64,000 nt of DNA, taken from contig OY987232.1 of the NCBI GenBank assembly GCA_963920705.1, forward strand, positions 10,195,318-10,259,317, written 5' to 3'. The notes beneath the pieces were generated by a model that was not told where the DNA came from, did no database searches, and was given only the letters and a program-made list of their open reading frames with translations. Below, piece after piece: positions 33,800 through 44,824 of the stretch. Source of the stretch: Odiellus spinosus. Taxonomy: Eukaryota > Arthropoda > Arachnida > Opiliones > Phalangiidae. The first letter of the stretch is position 1, and each line of letters opens with the position of its first letter. Made by a program: the position numbers and the translations under genes.

Positions 33800-34887
33800 A
33801 TGACAGCTCAAATGGACAACTCATCTGATCTCCTACTTCAAGAAGCGATTAAACGTATCGAAAAACTAGAACTTCAAAATCAATTATTACGTAGGAATCG
33901 TCCGGACAGTGATTGTCCTAGTTCTTTTTTGGAATCATTACCTGAGGGACCACTGCCTTCGATACATTTATCCGAGGGTCTTAACGAATCCCAAGAGTTA
34001 GGGGCTTCTTCCCCAATTATTCCTCCGGCAGAGTCATCTAATGAACCTGGTCCTTCAACACAAACAATACCAAAAGCGCCTCAATCTACTTTCATGCAAG
34101 TGACTCGTGAAGAGTCTCGTTCCGCAGCAGCACCCGTTACCGTAGAACAGGATATCCCATATGTGGACATTTTGTTTTCAATTGGGCTATATTATCGTCA
34201 AAAGGGCCTAACTATCCCATTTCAAAAATTCGTGGATAATAATCCTCAAATGTTCCCTGGCAAATTTGAAGGGTGCATTGTGCACATTGGCAATCGCCCA
34301 ACGGACTTAAATGCTTCAACACTCCATTACGGCAAACTGCCGGGAATTTTTATGGTAGTGGAAATTCATCCTGCCTTTGCGCGTCAATTCTGTGCGGATG
34401 ATATGGGAGCCCTAGTAGCCAAGTGTCTCGGATATGCCCATGTGCGGGGGTGGGAAATATTGGTTTGGATTATACATCAGAGGTCCTCCTCACTTGTTCT
34501 AACATTCAGCAACAATTTGCCTTTCGCAAAAAGTTGGGAATCGCCAAGGAGTACGGTCAACCGGTTTTTATACATTGTCGGCTCGCGTTTACTGACTGCT
34601 TTTCTATTCTGCAGCAGGAATTGGCCCCAAATCACCCAATTATTATATAAACTTTCCAAGGCAATCGACCCCAAATGTCCCAATATTTGTCAGCCTTTTC
34701 CCGTGTGTATTTTGCTGTGAGTCCCCTAGTGGTGCGTTCCAGTTCACAACCAACCCAGGACGCTTTAAAATATATTCCGGGCAATCGCCTTTTAGTTGAG
34801 TCTAATGCCCCCATGATAAAACCGATAGGGTTAACTTTTCCGGATGGTCTTCCATCAATTTCACACCCAGTTGGCCCATCAAATTAG
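33800..34887 (+). pseudogene. Gypsy third ORF with TatD-like hydrolase domain
   Basis: After pol and before the 3' LTR. An ATG at 33800 opens a helical, possibly coiled-coil region (LLLQEAIKRIEKLELQNQLL), then a Ser/Pro-rich linker, then a region that reads as a TatD-family metal hydrolase: MVVEIHPAFARQF, then after a frameshift near 34450 GNIGLDYTSE (family: GEIGLDY), AKEYGQPVFIHCR, a stop at 34648, then ALKYIPGNRLLVESNAP (family: RLLLETDAP). TatD proteins are Mg-dependent phosphoesterases. Here the N-terminal HxH metal motif is not visible (LFSIG at that place) and the late metal-binding Asp is Asn (ESNAP), so catalysis may have been lost even before the frameshift. The position is where some Gypsy elements carry env; no signal peptide or membrane anchor is seen. 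Confidence 0.8.
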
Positions 34888-35212
34888 GGATAACACCTAC
34901 CGTGTTATTGGGGTCTAATAAGATTTCATGTTGTTGAATAATTTTTTTTTTCAGTACGGGGTACAAAGGTCCCTTTAAGTTTTGGTAGTGTTTTTTGGAT
35001 TACACACCCTGCTTTTTGGGTATAAGATGTATTATTGTTTCTGATATTTTAATTTTTTTTTCTTTTCTCTCTTTTTGCCACCTCTCCTGTTACGAGGTTC
35101 TTCATTGTTTTGTATTTTTGATGTTCATGTGTTTCCCATATTAAACTCTCTGGACCTCTTTTGCTGTTGTTTTTTTTTCTCTCTCTTTCTTTCCAGTGGT
35201 CTTTCATATTTT

Positions 35213-35226
35213 GTGGCGGGGGGTAT
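35213..35226 (+). other. Gypsy polypurine tract
   Basis: GTGGCGGGGGGTAT lies directly before the 3' LTR. It is preceded by long T/C-rich tracts (35050-35200). Confidence 0.75.
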
Positions 35227-35618
35227 TGTAATGGGGACCCCTTTTTATACATTTAATTAAAGACCAAAGAGCTTACCTAGGTTCATGAAATGCATTCTAT
35301 CAAATGGGACTTAATCATTCTTTCAACCCATGAGGAAACCTCCTATAGAGGGCGCCACCTATAGGTTCATTATCACCTAGGATATCATGTGTCCAGGATG
35401 AGCTATATAATGAAGAGAACCCTACAGAAGGGGGCAGACCGTAACTAGTGGGAATAAAGGAGAGATTCGAACTCAGGACTCCTGTTTGTTTGTTAACTCA
35501 GTTATATATTATTGATTAATTCATATTGTTATTTCAATTGGGAACTAATTTAAAAGTTAATTAAAGTTTATAAGATTATCCAGTAGTTATTTTGTTCAGA
35601 CTAACCCACAAAGTTACA
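35227..35618 (+). repeat. Gypsy 3' LTR
   Basis: 392 bp, same ends as the 5' LTR, followed by CGAT, the target duplication. Confidence 0.95.
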
Positions 35619-36275
35619 CGATGGTCGACACAGCCGTAAAGGTACATAAATAAAAAATTCAAAACCGTGAAGGGTCAGAAATTAAAAATTAAAGGTTAAG
35701 AAATAAGAAAGCCAGTCTAATAAATAAGAAAGTTATAAGTTTAGATATAATTTGAATAAAAATTATACCAAAAAAAAGACATAAATTCAGCCTATGGAAA
35801 GTTTTAATAGTAGAGCGCAGAATAATATTAAGATTATAATTCGACCTAAATAGGAGTGGCGTGAATAAATAACTGGTCCAAGGGTGGATTCTACGATGAG
35901 GAGTCAGCAAGGGAGACATTGATATGTCAGAGGATTCTCTCTCTTACCTCGGTGTCATCCCCCTTAGTGATGGAGTTACAGTATTAGCCATTAAAGGGGG
36001 TTCCATGACGTCAGGTTTTCTTACTCCCTTGGCTCTTTGCTGTCTCCATAAAGGATGACTACATAACTTTTACTTTTCATATGCCGAATTTGTCTTTTGT
36101 ATCATTTTTATTCACATTAATATCTAAAAGTATAAATTCCTAATTTCTTATTTCTTTAAGCATTAATTTTTAATTTCTGTACCTTTTCGGCTTTGATCGA
36201 CCATCGTTAGGTATAAATGCGCTTTTTTAGAAGTGCGAAGCAAAGCTACGTTTTTGTATAATTTTATTGTTGTTT

Positions 36276-36600
36276 GGCATTTTTTTTTGCCAAAATAAAA
36301 TGAGATATACTAATTCGACCTAAATTAATTTAGTGTGGCATTTTGAATTTAGCTAGATTTAATATTACTCAAAATAAAAATGTAAATGTGAATCGGCAAT
36401 TCGCTTTATAAAGCTATTTTTCGGTAATTTAAAAATATTTTTATCTTCTTAACTATAAATTTTAAGTTATATTTTAAAATATATTTGGGGGTAGTCCTCA
36501 TTTACTAACCACTAAATTATTATAAGTCTCGCAAGATCATCCCGGCATATAATTTTTATTAATTTCCATCGGGGATATTTAAACAAAGTTTCGAGTGCCG
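36276..36600. other. Spacer, nothing recognised
   Basis: AT-rich sequence with no motif that I can support. Confidence 0.5.
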
Positions 36601-36760
36601 TTGGACCGAATCCAAAATCTGCCGAAGTGCGGGATTGCGGTCGAAAGGTACTCGACGGTCCCTATTAATCGAAACCCTCGTGTTGTATGGTCTTTGGGAT
36701 TGGTTTTGATCTAATGGGATTCGGCGCTAACAAACACAGCTCGAATGGCAAACTGCGCAA
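36601..36760 (+). repeat. Dispersed repeat related to 45190-45660
   Basis: GGACCGAATCCAAAATCTGCC, AGTGCGGG and CGGTCGAAAGG recur as the reverse complement at about 45195-45243; GGGATTCGG recurs near 45640. This points to a moderately diverged interspersed repeat of unknown type. Confidence 0.6.
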
Positions 36761-36769
36761 GCTCTTGTA

Positions 36770-39053
36770 TATAAGCAAGCTTCTGTATATCTGAAGAATC
36801 GTTCATATCACGGTAAAATGGGAGAGAAGGTGCCAATCAAATAATGTATAAATAGTAAACCTAGTGCACGCATTTAAAACGATATGGATGCTTAGCATTC
36901 GTGCACGTACCCTAACAACAAAGGCGTAATAAATTCAAGAGTAGAGCAAAATTAGGTATACTAGTTTGGTATATTAGTTGGCTATGCCAATTATGCACAA
37001 GGTTATAGAATTGGGAATCTTCATGAAAAAGAAGTAGTGGAATCCAAGCAAGTCATCTTCGCTGAACAAAATTTGGTATCGAAAATGTAAAAAATACATA
37101 CCATGACCAAAACGAACATACGGTTTAATATGGCTAAATGAAGATTCAGATGATGAGGAGACAAATTCCATACAGAAGAGGAAAGAATCAGAAGAAAATA
37201 AATTAAATCTAATAGTATTGGCAAATAAAGAAAAGGATTCGACCGAAAAAAACCATAAAGAAACTGGAGTTGAAATAGAAAAAGAAGCTGACTGTCCCCA
37301 GATTACCAGACGGTTGGAAAAGAGAAATTAAGATTCAAAAAAGGGGGCAACTAAAGAATTACCGGACATTTATTAATATGATCATGCCGGAGAGAAATTA
37401 CGATCTGTATCAGGAGTCAAGAAATACCACAAAAAAAAATAATTTGGAATACAAGCCTGAATTATTTGATTTCTCAAAGAAAAATCAAACAGAAACTTTA
37501 CTGACAGAAATTACAGCGGGATATATAAATGAAGTATTGGAGGCACACTGTACAGAGGTTACCGGGCCCAAAATTTAACAGTAAGCGATGAAGTCTGCCA
37601 AATATCACGAATGGTCTAAAGCCATGGAAGATGAAATAGCAACATTGACCGAGCGTGAAGTTATAGAAGTTGTACCAAAAATACTGCAAACAAAATCGTA
37701 GGTTGTGGATGGGTATACACCCTAAGGAAAAATAATGAAGGTGTAATCTTTCGTTAGCGAGCAAGATTAGTTGCGCAAGGATTTAGGCAAGTTGTAGATA
37801 TCGATAATGGAGGTACATTTGCACCTGTTGTTAGCTTCAGTTTGATTCGACTACTAATCGCTATTTTTAAAACAAGTATGGGCTGGGTCCATTGGCATAT
37901 GGATGTCAAGAATGCATTATTGTATGGAGATATAAACTGAGTCATATATATGAAACATAAATCTGGTTTTTAAACGGTGCAATCGTCAGAATTTTGCCTC
38001 AAATTACGCAAAGCGCTCTATGGATTACCTTAGAGTGGGCGTCAGCGGTTCTTGAAGTTGAATGCCAGTTTTCGAGAACTTAGATACACTAAATTGATTG
38101 GTACTAATTGCTTATACAATATACCTCGCAAGGTGATAATGGTTTAGGATGTTGTATTGGCCAATAATATAAATTTATTACAAGGGACTTATAAACTATC
38201 ATCGCAATACGATCTAAAATACCATGGGCCCATAAGAAAAAATTTGAGAGTACATTTTAAATTTGAATCAAACGGCACTGTCAAGATACCATATATTAAT
38301 GGTATGGAAAGAAGATTTGTAATCAGAGTCGATGAACCTGTTAATCTACCTATAAAACAAGGCGAGATTCTAACAAGAAACGAGTTTCCTAAAACAAATG
38401 AAGAACAACAACGTATGCCAACTCTACCGTATTGATCACTTGTCGGAAGTCTATTATTTATCTTAACGTACGAGACCTGATATATTGTTCCTCATCATTA
38501 CACATCTAAATTAAACAATTATCCTAGGATAAACCATTGGAATTAGTTATGTAGCGCGCTACATGATATATCAACCCCAATTATGAACTAAGGAAAAAAC
38601 GGGATCAAAATCCTAGTTTAGTTATTAATAGCGACAGCGATTGGGGATCGTATATACTAGAAGATCTTATTGCGGTGTATTTGAATCGTGCGCTGTGTCA
38701 TGGCGTTCTCTGAAACCAAAAATCAGTCGCATTATCTACGATGGAAGCTGAGTACGTCGCTTTGAATGAAGCCATTAAATACCAGAAGAAACCGCTAGTT
38801 TTGAGTGATAAACAGTCTTGAATTTTGTATACTCAAAATAATATCGAGAATCAAACGTCAAAACATAAAGACTTAATATACTTTATACGAGAACATTTAC
38901 AACAAGATATGTTTGATCTTAGATATGAACATTAAAGAAAAAATGTAGCAGATGTGCGAACTAAAGCTAGTTTTGATAATTGTGTAACTATGTTAAACTT
39001 AAATGATACGACTAATTTTTAATATACTAGTGTATGCTAAAGAGGGGGAGATT
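36770..39053 (+). pseudogene. Decayed Ty1/Copia pol
   Basis: Copia motifs appear in order through many stops and frameshifts: the end of integrase (LVGYANYAQGYRI, about 36975), RT start (WSKAMEDEIATL, 37612; LVAQGFRQV, about 37769), GGTFAPVVSF and WHMDVKNALLYGDI (about 37805-37940), the region before RNase H (SLVGSLLFI, about 38440), RNase H (SVALSTMEAEYVALNEA, about 38724) and the tail with HIRE-like IREHLQQDM. A purine tract AAAGAGGGGGAGA ends at 39052, followed by what should be the 3' LTR start (TTGTAGATAATG). The active-site YxDD is not preserved. The 5' half of the element was not found. Confidence 0.85.
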
Positions 39054-39150
39054 GTAGATAATGTAACTATTTGACCTAAAGAGATACTAGTAGGTCATGT
39101 GGCCAGATTCTAGAGGTGTCTACTACTATAGTTTTTACACTATTCCACTC
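39054..39150 (+). repeat. Remnant Copia 3' LTR start
   Basis: Sequence right after the Copia polypurine tract. Its right end cannot be placed because no partner LTR is present. Confidence 0.4.
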
Positions 39151-39159
39151 TCCCCTCAA

Positions 39160-39790
39160 CTTTGGTATAACAAAGATGCAAAATGTTATGTTATTCAGTG
39201 CTATGGATTTAAACTTAAATTATTAAATAACTCAGTTATATCCAAATGCTTGTTTTATTTAATAATCTCAACACAGACTTATAACCAATGTACGACGTTA
39301 ACCAATTTAAGAAAACAGCTCTGGATCCTTAAAGGAAGAGAGTTAATAAAGAACGAAATTCATCGGTGCGTCGTGTGTAAAAAAGCAAGAATAATTGAAA
39401 GTCGTTATTCACATGTGCCGTAACGTTCATTTGAAGATCTTCTCGGACCAAAACTGCCTTCAGCTTCTTATTATCCCTATGAAGATTTATTTCCAGACAA
39501 GGGTTAAGCAAAATTATCTATTCGGATAACGCGAGAACGTTTAGAAGGCTACATTAATGCGGAGAAATGTGGGAAAGACTAGTCTCTTCTACCAAGAACG
39601 TTTTAAAGAAAATATTGGGAATAGCACTGTTGAGTTTCGAAGAAATGATTACCATGTTAGCTGAAATGGAAAATATGTTAAACACCTATCCCTTAACTTA
39701 TCATAATGCTGATCAAAATGTCCCAGCTCATTTGACAACTTCTAACTCCCGGTCCAATCCACCCACGAATAGTTTAATTCGGGTCACCAC
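39160..39790 (+). pseudogene. BEL/Pao integrase relic, left part
   Basis: Plus-strand pieces read as a BEL/Pao integrase: NLRKQLWILKGRELIKN and HRCVVCKKAR (zinc-binding part, about 39300-39390), degenerate core, then MWERLVSSTKNVLKKILG and NTYPLTYHNADQNVPAHLT (39567-39735), equivalent to WWERLVRSTK and SRPITYIYND of the intact element at 9.8-14.5 kb. It belongs to another family than that element. It is cut at about 39790 by the EnSpm insertion. Confidence 0.75.
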
Positions 39791-39792
39791 TA

Positions 39793-40180
39793 CACAGAAA
39801 AAAGTGTGTTCTAGTTTTGAACACATTTCAGTGTTCAAAAGTAGAACATGTTTCACGTTGGGGGGGTAAAAAATGTTCAAAGGGGGAAAAAGTGTTCGGG
39901 GGGAAGAAAATGTGTTCAGATATTGAACACCAGTCACGTTTCTGGTGTTCTAGCACTAATTAATGTGTTGAATTAAATCTAAAATTAACATTAGAACACA
40001 ATACCGGAACACTTGCATTATGAACACGTTCAATTGACTGAACATGTTCATTTATGTTTGCATATTCAAACCATAGGCCTAGCCCCAATGAACACGTTAA
40101 ATTTTCAAACATGTTCATTTTGTTTTCATAATTAAAACCATGCAGTTCGTTAGGCCTAAAGTTTCAAATTAGGCTTAGCG
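39793..40180. repeat. Left subterminal GAACAC repeat region of EnSpm
   Basis: At least fifteen copies of GAACA/TGTTC words in both orientations, e.g. GAACACGTTCAATTG, GAACATGTTCA. Such arrays are transposase-binding sites in CACTA elements; the same words fill the right end at 52268-52519. Confidence 0.8.
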
Positions 40181-40479
40181 TTTTTAACAGTTCCCGCCTC
40201 AAAATGGATATCCTGAAATAAAAAATAAATATAGTTCCCGGTTAATATAATTCAAAATCAAAGGAATGTAAGATAACTTGAAAGTCTGAAAGATAGGCGG
40301 TAAGAAATAATAATTTTCCTTTAATATATATATATTTATTGGTATTCAACGTTAGTCTTAAGGAATTTTGAAAATTTATTTAACGTTAAGCTCAAGGAAG
40401 TTCGAATGCATAATGGAGTTGTTTATTCTCAATTCGAAATTTATATTTCGCGCAATTCATGGATGAATTCTACTTCTAC

Positions 40480-40634
40480 TCTAAGATACAGATGTCACCA
40501 CTGTAGCTCATTCGTTTAGTTTTAGCTCTCAGCTGAGAGGCTGAAAGATCACGGACTCGGAGACAGTCCGTGAATCCGCGATCGACGGCTTTATAGATTT
40601 AGGTCATCGCCCTAGACGCCCTTTGAATTTCAAG
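40480..40634 (+). promoter_or_regulatory. Putative 5' untranslated exon and promoter of EnSpm transposase
   Basis: A GC-richer stretch ends at a strong splice donor, CAAG/GTAAGT (donor at 40635). A second donor of the form CTTG/GTAAGT is at 40935. The ATG of the transposase lies three bases after an acceptor (TTTTAG, about 41761-41766). Together they suggest leader exons spliced to the coding exon. No TATA box was assigned. Confidence 0.45.
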
Positions 40635-41245
40635 GTAAGTTTTATTGTTTTTATTCTAATTATAAGTACATAATTTGATAATTATATTTGACAACGATCT
40701 AGCTTTAATTCTCGATATGTATTGCAAATAATGGGCAGAAAGGACGTCGAGCGAGTGGAAGAATAGTGCTTATCCCTCGGGCCTTGGTTTCCCGCTTTTT
40801 TCGTAGCGGACCTTGACTTATAAATTGGCTATCAGATTGTCAATAGTTCAATACATATTCCAGAAGTTCGAACTTATAAATTATTAAGAAAATTGCACTG
40901 GATTTGGACAGGAACATCATCTTCTCCAGCCTTGGTAAGTTTTTAAGTGTTGATTATTATTATTATTGTTATTATCTGTATTAACTAATTAAAGACCCCG
41001 GGGAATGATTTAATTGTAGATGTACCTTTCCCTCATAATCCATCCTGTTTTAAAGAAATGTGATACTCTTATTGGCACAAATGAAAGGGAGTTTGCATAG
41101 TCCCCATAGACTACTTTATTGTTTATGTGGCCCAAAATGTTATGGGAGAAACCTACCATAATAATGCTTTTAACTTTTAAGACTTGAAAATGTAACTTAA
41201 TGAAGCTAAAAATAAGTGAAATAGAATCTTTTTAGGGTTATGGAG

Positions 41246-41476
41246 ACAGAGAAAATATACTAAAGGAATAGAATTAGCGGCCTTTTAATGGCACGAGCGA
41301 ATGGTTATCCTTATATTTCCGGTTATGACGTCAAATCAGCATTAGCTTCACAAATGACAGCCAATGAGAGACAACCGGAAGAGAGGGGATAACTAAAATA
41401 ACAAAAGGCATCCGTGCCATTCTAGTATTGCCTGTATAAACGGGGGACCTTCTATTTCTGTAGTATATTTTCTCTG
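41246..41476. repeat. Short MITE in EnSpm leader
   Basis: GAGAAAATATACTAAAGGAATAG at the left is mirrored by CTATTTCTGTAGTATATTTTCTC at the right; a further inner pairing involves GGTTATCC / GGATAACT and GGCACG / CGTGCC. Confidence 0.65.
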
Positions 41477-41496
41477 ATGGAGACAGAAAGAGAAGG

Positions 41497-41754
41497 TTGT
41501 AACAGGCGAAATCTAATCCTAATCAAGCGTTTGATATGATCTTGATACAGGAAGTTCAAACTGACGAAGCTAAAAATAATTCGCAAAGGATCTTTTTAGG
41601 CTCATGGAGGCCCACTGAGAAAGTTGTAATAAGGGAAATCTAATCTTAATCAAGCATTTGATATGACCTTGATACAGGAAGTTCAAACTGACGAAGCTAA
41701 AAATAAGTCAAAAAGGATATTTTTAGGCTCATAGAGGTCCACCGAGAAAGTTGT
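41497..41754 (+). repeat. Tandem duplication, two ~128-bp units before the transposase ATG
   Basis: Each unit has AAATCTAATC, TTGATACAGGAAGTTCAAAC and TTTTTAGGCTCATGGAGG. A partial, older copy lies near 41180-41240. Each unit carries an acceptor-like TTTTTAG, so splicing into the transposase exon may have several choices. Confidence 0.75.
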
Positions 41755-41768
41755 ATTAAGTTTTAGAG

Positions 41769-44204
41769 ATGGAAAACCGAAATTTGGAAGGTTTTTTTTC
41801 TTGCAACATTTGTCCTTTCTACACACAAAACATTGGTCATTATAACAGCCACATTTTAAAAGATCATCCTCATATGAGCCGCTGTTCGTATCGGTGCCCA
41901 GTTTGCAATGCTACTTATAATAACTACAGTTCCCTTCGAAGCCACAAAAGCAGAAAAAATCATAATGGAGGTGAGGACCGTGAGGTTCAAGCAATGATTG
42001 ACGCGGAACGTATAAATGAAGAGGCGGCTATTGAAAATGTGCCTCTGGTTGAAAATATTGATATTTTCAATGAACAGGAGGGAAGACCTTCGAAACAAAC
42101 CTTCATCGAAGCTTCTTACCTATTAAAGCTCAAAGAGAGTTTTAAACTCTCAGACCGCCAAATATCAGAAGTCTTGTGTGCCACGAAAGATCTCATTTCT
42201 TGCTATCAAAAAAACCTAGAAGGGGCTGATGTTAAAATTCCTTTTCAAGGTATGGAAACTGCGTATAAACAAGAGGCGTTTCTTAAGAAGCATTTAAATT
42301 ATATTCCACCTGTTCCGGTTCATATGGGTGAAAGATTGGTGACTCGCGCGAAGAAAGGTATTACAAGAACAGAAAAGAGGAACGTCCTTGGTTTCTGTGT
42401 TCCATTTGAGAAGTCCTTAGAAGCCTTAGTGACTATGCCAGAAGTAGAATGTCTTTTTGGAAACACGAGAGATGCAACAATTGAGAACTCAAATGACGTC
42501 ATGAAGGACATCTGGGATGGAACTGACTACAAAGAATTTAAGAATCTCTCTCATAAGTACCTCCTGTTCTCGTTATACACTGATGATTTTGAAATCGCCA
42601 ACCCAATAGGGGCACACGCTAAGACACACAAGGTCACTATATTTTACTGGCAGTTGCTCAACATTCCTCCAGAGTTTCGATCAAAGCTCTCCAGTATTCA
42701 ACTTTTAGCTGTTGCGAGGCAAAAGGATGTGAAGGAGTTTGGTCTTGTTAATCTACTTTCAAATTTCAAATCGGGTTTAATCCTACTTAATGAAGGTTTA
42801 GTGATGAAAGTAAATGGCAATGATTTGAAATTTAAGGGAAGACTTGCCTACGTGACAGGGGACACACTTGCGGCGCAAGAGTTAGGAGGCTTTAAAGAAG
42901 GTGTGGGTTCGGCTTATAAATTTTGTAGAACTTGCGAGATTACTCGCCCAGACATCAGCAATTCGTTTGTGCACTCCGACTTTCCAGAAAGAAGCTTAGA
43001 AGAACATAACGATAGATGTAAAGCGTTACAAATATGTACTGCCCAAACTCAAAAATACTGGTCAAAGCAGTATGGAATCAACAAAGAAAGTGCTTTACAT
43101 GGAATCCCTGGGTTTAATGTTACTCATCATTTATTACACGACCCGATGCATATTCTTTTAGAGGGAGTCGTTAAGTACGAGATAATACTGATGTTGATAG
43201 TTTTTATTGAAAGGAAGAAATATTTCACGTTGGATTATCTTAATGCGAAAATCCAAGGTTTTCCGTATGGCAAAGACGAAACGGATACAAAACCTTCATT
43301 TATTGAAAAGAAGCATCTTCATAACGAAATGAAACAAACAGCATCAGCCATGAAATCCTTGCTTTTTAACATGCCAATGTACGTGGCTGACAAAGTGCCA
43401 GATGATGACCCTAATTGGAAAAATTTTATACTACTTCAAAAAATTACGCAACTAGCCTTGTCCAGCATAGCCAATACTGATTCTGTCCATACTTTAAAGC
43501 TCTTAATCGCTGAGCATGGGGAGGATTTCAAATCGTTGTATTACCCGGAGAATACCATAACACCTAAGCTACACTATCTTAACCATTTACCCGACCAAAT
43601 GAGCAACTTTGGTCCATTGCGCCATCATTGGTGCATGCGGGAAGAAGGTAAACATTCGCTGTTCAAGAACAGACCCTGGAAATGTTTTAAAGCTGTAGCT
43701 AAAACAATGGCCCTTCGGCACCAAAGGTGGATGTGTATGCAGCAAAGCGATGGCTTAGGAGGAAAGGCTTATAACTATTTAGATGATGGAGAATTTGTCT
43801 CAGAAGGCTACGACGTAGTTTTGGAAGATCAAATTAAATTACAGCTAAGGCAATTTGAGCCCAACGTTGACGACAGACAAAAAGCCCATATTAGTAAGGA
43901 GATAAAAGTATTGGGGCACATTTACCGTAAAAACACGATTTTACTAATGGGTTCTGCAACTGTGCCGACATTTTACATCATTCAGCAAGTCCTCACAATT
44001 AATTTAAAGTCTTACGCTTTGTGTTCCAAACTACAAATTCTTTATTACGATGAGCACTACAATCGATACGCTCTCAGAAACAGTAACGCCAGTGAGCCAA
44101 TGATTTTAGTACCTCTTAGAAGCTTAAAATACAAATGGTCCCAGCCTACATACTACAAAATTGACACTTATCTGACTATGATGTACAATGCGGAAGATCT
44201 ATGA
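41769..44204 (+). CDS. EnSpm/CACTA transposase with two C2H2 zinc fingers
   Basis: An unbroken 811-residue frame. It starts with two C2H2 fingers (CNICPFYTQNIGHYNSH, then CPVCNATYNNYSSLRSH, residues about 13-66) that could bind the subterminal repeats. The middle has the features of animal EnSpm transposases: LYTDDFEIANPIG (Asp near 272), FYWQLLNIPPEFRSKL, LGGFKEGVGSAYKFCRTC, HDPMHILLEGVV (Asp near 458) and LRHHWCMREEGKHSLFKN (Glu near 624), giving a plausible DDE triad. The ATG follows a splice acceptor by three bases. No stop or frameshift is seen, so this is the best candidate for an active transposase in the window. It would cut and join the CAC ends in the nucleus. Confidence 0.93.
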   Translation: MENRNLEGFFSCNICPFYTQNIGHYNSHILKDHPHMSRCSYRCPVCNATYNNYSSLRSHKSRKNHNGGEDREVQAMIDAERINEEAAIENVPLVENIDIFNEQEGRPSKQTFIEASYLLKLKESFKLSDRQISEVLCATKDLISCYQKNLEGADVKIPFQGMETAYKQEAFLKKHLNYIPPVPVHMGERLVTRAKKGITRTEKRNVLGFCVPFEKSLEALVTMPEVECLFGNTRDATIENSNDVMKDIWDGTDYKEFKNLSHKYLLFSLYTDDFEIANPIGAHAKTHKVTIFYWQLLNIPPEFRSKLSSIQLLAVARQKDVKEFGLVNLLSNFKSGLILLNEGLVMKVNGNDLKFKGRLAYVTGDTLAAQELGGFKEGVGSAYKFCRTCEITRPDISNSFVHSDFPERSLEEHNDRCKALQICTAQTQKYWSKQYGINKESALHGIPGFNVTHHLLHDPMHILLEGVVKYEIILMLIVFIERKKYFTLDYLNAKIQGFPYGKDETDTKPSFIEKKHLHNEMKQTASAMKSLLFNMPMYVADKVPDDDPNWKNFILLQKITQLALSSIANTDSVHTLKLLIAEHGEDFKSLYYPENTITPKLHYLNHLPDQMSNFGPLRHHWCMREEGKHSLFKNRPWKCFKAVAKTMALRHQRWMCMQQSDGLGGKAYNYLDDGEFVSEGYDVVLEDQIKLQLRQFEPNVDDRQKAHISKEIKVLGHIYRKNTILLMGSATVPTFYIIQQVLTINLKSYALCSKLQILYYDEHYNRYALRNSNASEPMILVPLRSLKYKWSQPTYYKIDTYLTMMYNAEDL

Positions 44205-44396
44205 CAAATGGTGAATATCTTTATCTTCTGACCTCAAAGCTCATTCCTAAAACCCAGTTGTATCCACTGATTTTGATATCCAGTTATAAGGGGTTTGAAA
44301 TTGAGTATCAATAGTTATTTGACCTTGTGGATACCTTGATGTTATTTAACGGGTCCCACCCCTGCTTAGCCAAATAAAGACCTCACCTTATTACAG

Positions 44397-44588
44397 ATTG
44401 AATTTGTTAAAGAAAAAGTTTGCGCTAATATTTTCTTGGGCTTAAATAATTCAAATACTTCAATAAATCCAACTGACAAAAATATTTGGAAAGATTATAA
44501 TTTTATTTATTATACTGAGGAAGGTTTCCAACTAAAACCTGCCACACCGCCAGAGAAAATATTATCTCAAACTTTTCCTTTAATCATG
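44397..44588 (+). other. Possible coding exon between the two EnSpm genes
   Basis: A 64-codon open stretch lies exactly between an acceptor (TTATTACAG) and a donor (ATCATG/GTAATT), in phase 0. It includes CANIFLGLNN and FIYYTEEGFQLKPATPP. I do not recognise it. It could be an alternative 3' exon of the transposase or an upstream exon of the next gene; chance is also possible. Confidence 0.35.
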
Positions 44589-44824
44589 GTAATTTGAATA
44601 ATAATATTTTAACGAGACTAATACTTCATGCTTTTATCTTCAAACAAATTTTGGAAACCTTGTGTTTAGTCGGGTTGAAAGGAGCTAGAAAGACTTATCG
44701 AAATATTTAACCTTCAAGTTTAAAATCTTGGAGTATCAGGCTCTTTAATTTAACAGACTCACTTTAGATGTTTCGGTAAAGTCTTATATAATAATAATAA
44801 TTCCAGGTTCGTGTCTACGGTAAA

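Larger units (their letters stand above)
19238..35618 (+). mobile_element. Ty3/Gypsy retrotransposon with a TatD-like third ORF
   Basis: Two 392-bp LTRs (six differences seen, about 1.5%) flanked by the 4-bp duplication CGAT. Between them lie a long leader, broken gag, broken pol (protease, RT, RNase H, integrase with a GPY-like end), then an extra ORF with a TatD-like hydrolase. A 7-kb block of foldbacks and satellite (about 22755-29800) separates the gag zinc knuckle from the protease. Domain order protease-RT-RNase H-integrase is that of Gypsy. Confidence 0.93.
19166..36275. mobile_element. Old foldback/TIR element split by Gypsy
   Basis: The left arm (about 19166-19241, with TTTGCTTCGCACTTCTAAAA and TTTATACCTAACGAT) is the inverse of 36204-36275. 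The arm continues on the far side of the Gypsy element at 35619-35720 (CGATGGTCGACACAGCCG, TTAAAAATTAAAGG) and pairs with about 36130-36209. Removing the Gypsy element and one CGAT restores a foldback of about 730 bp. The centre (35720-36130) has no gene. Confidence 0.75.

Noticed and set aside
33725..34720. Gypsy env gene
   Set aside because: Position fits, but there is no signal peptide, membrane anchor or cleavage site, and the sequence matches TatD motifs.
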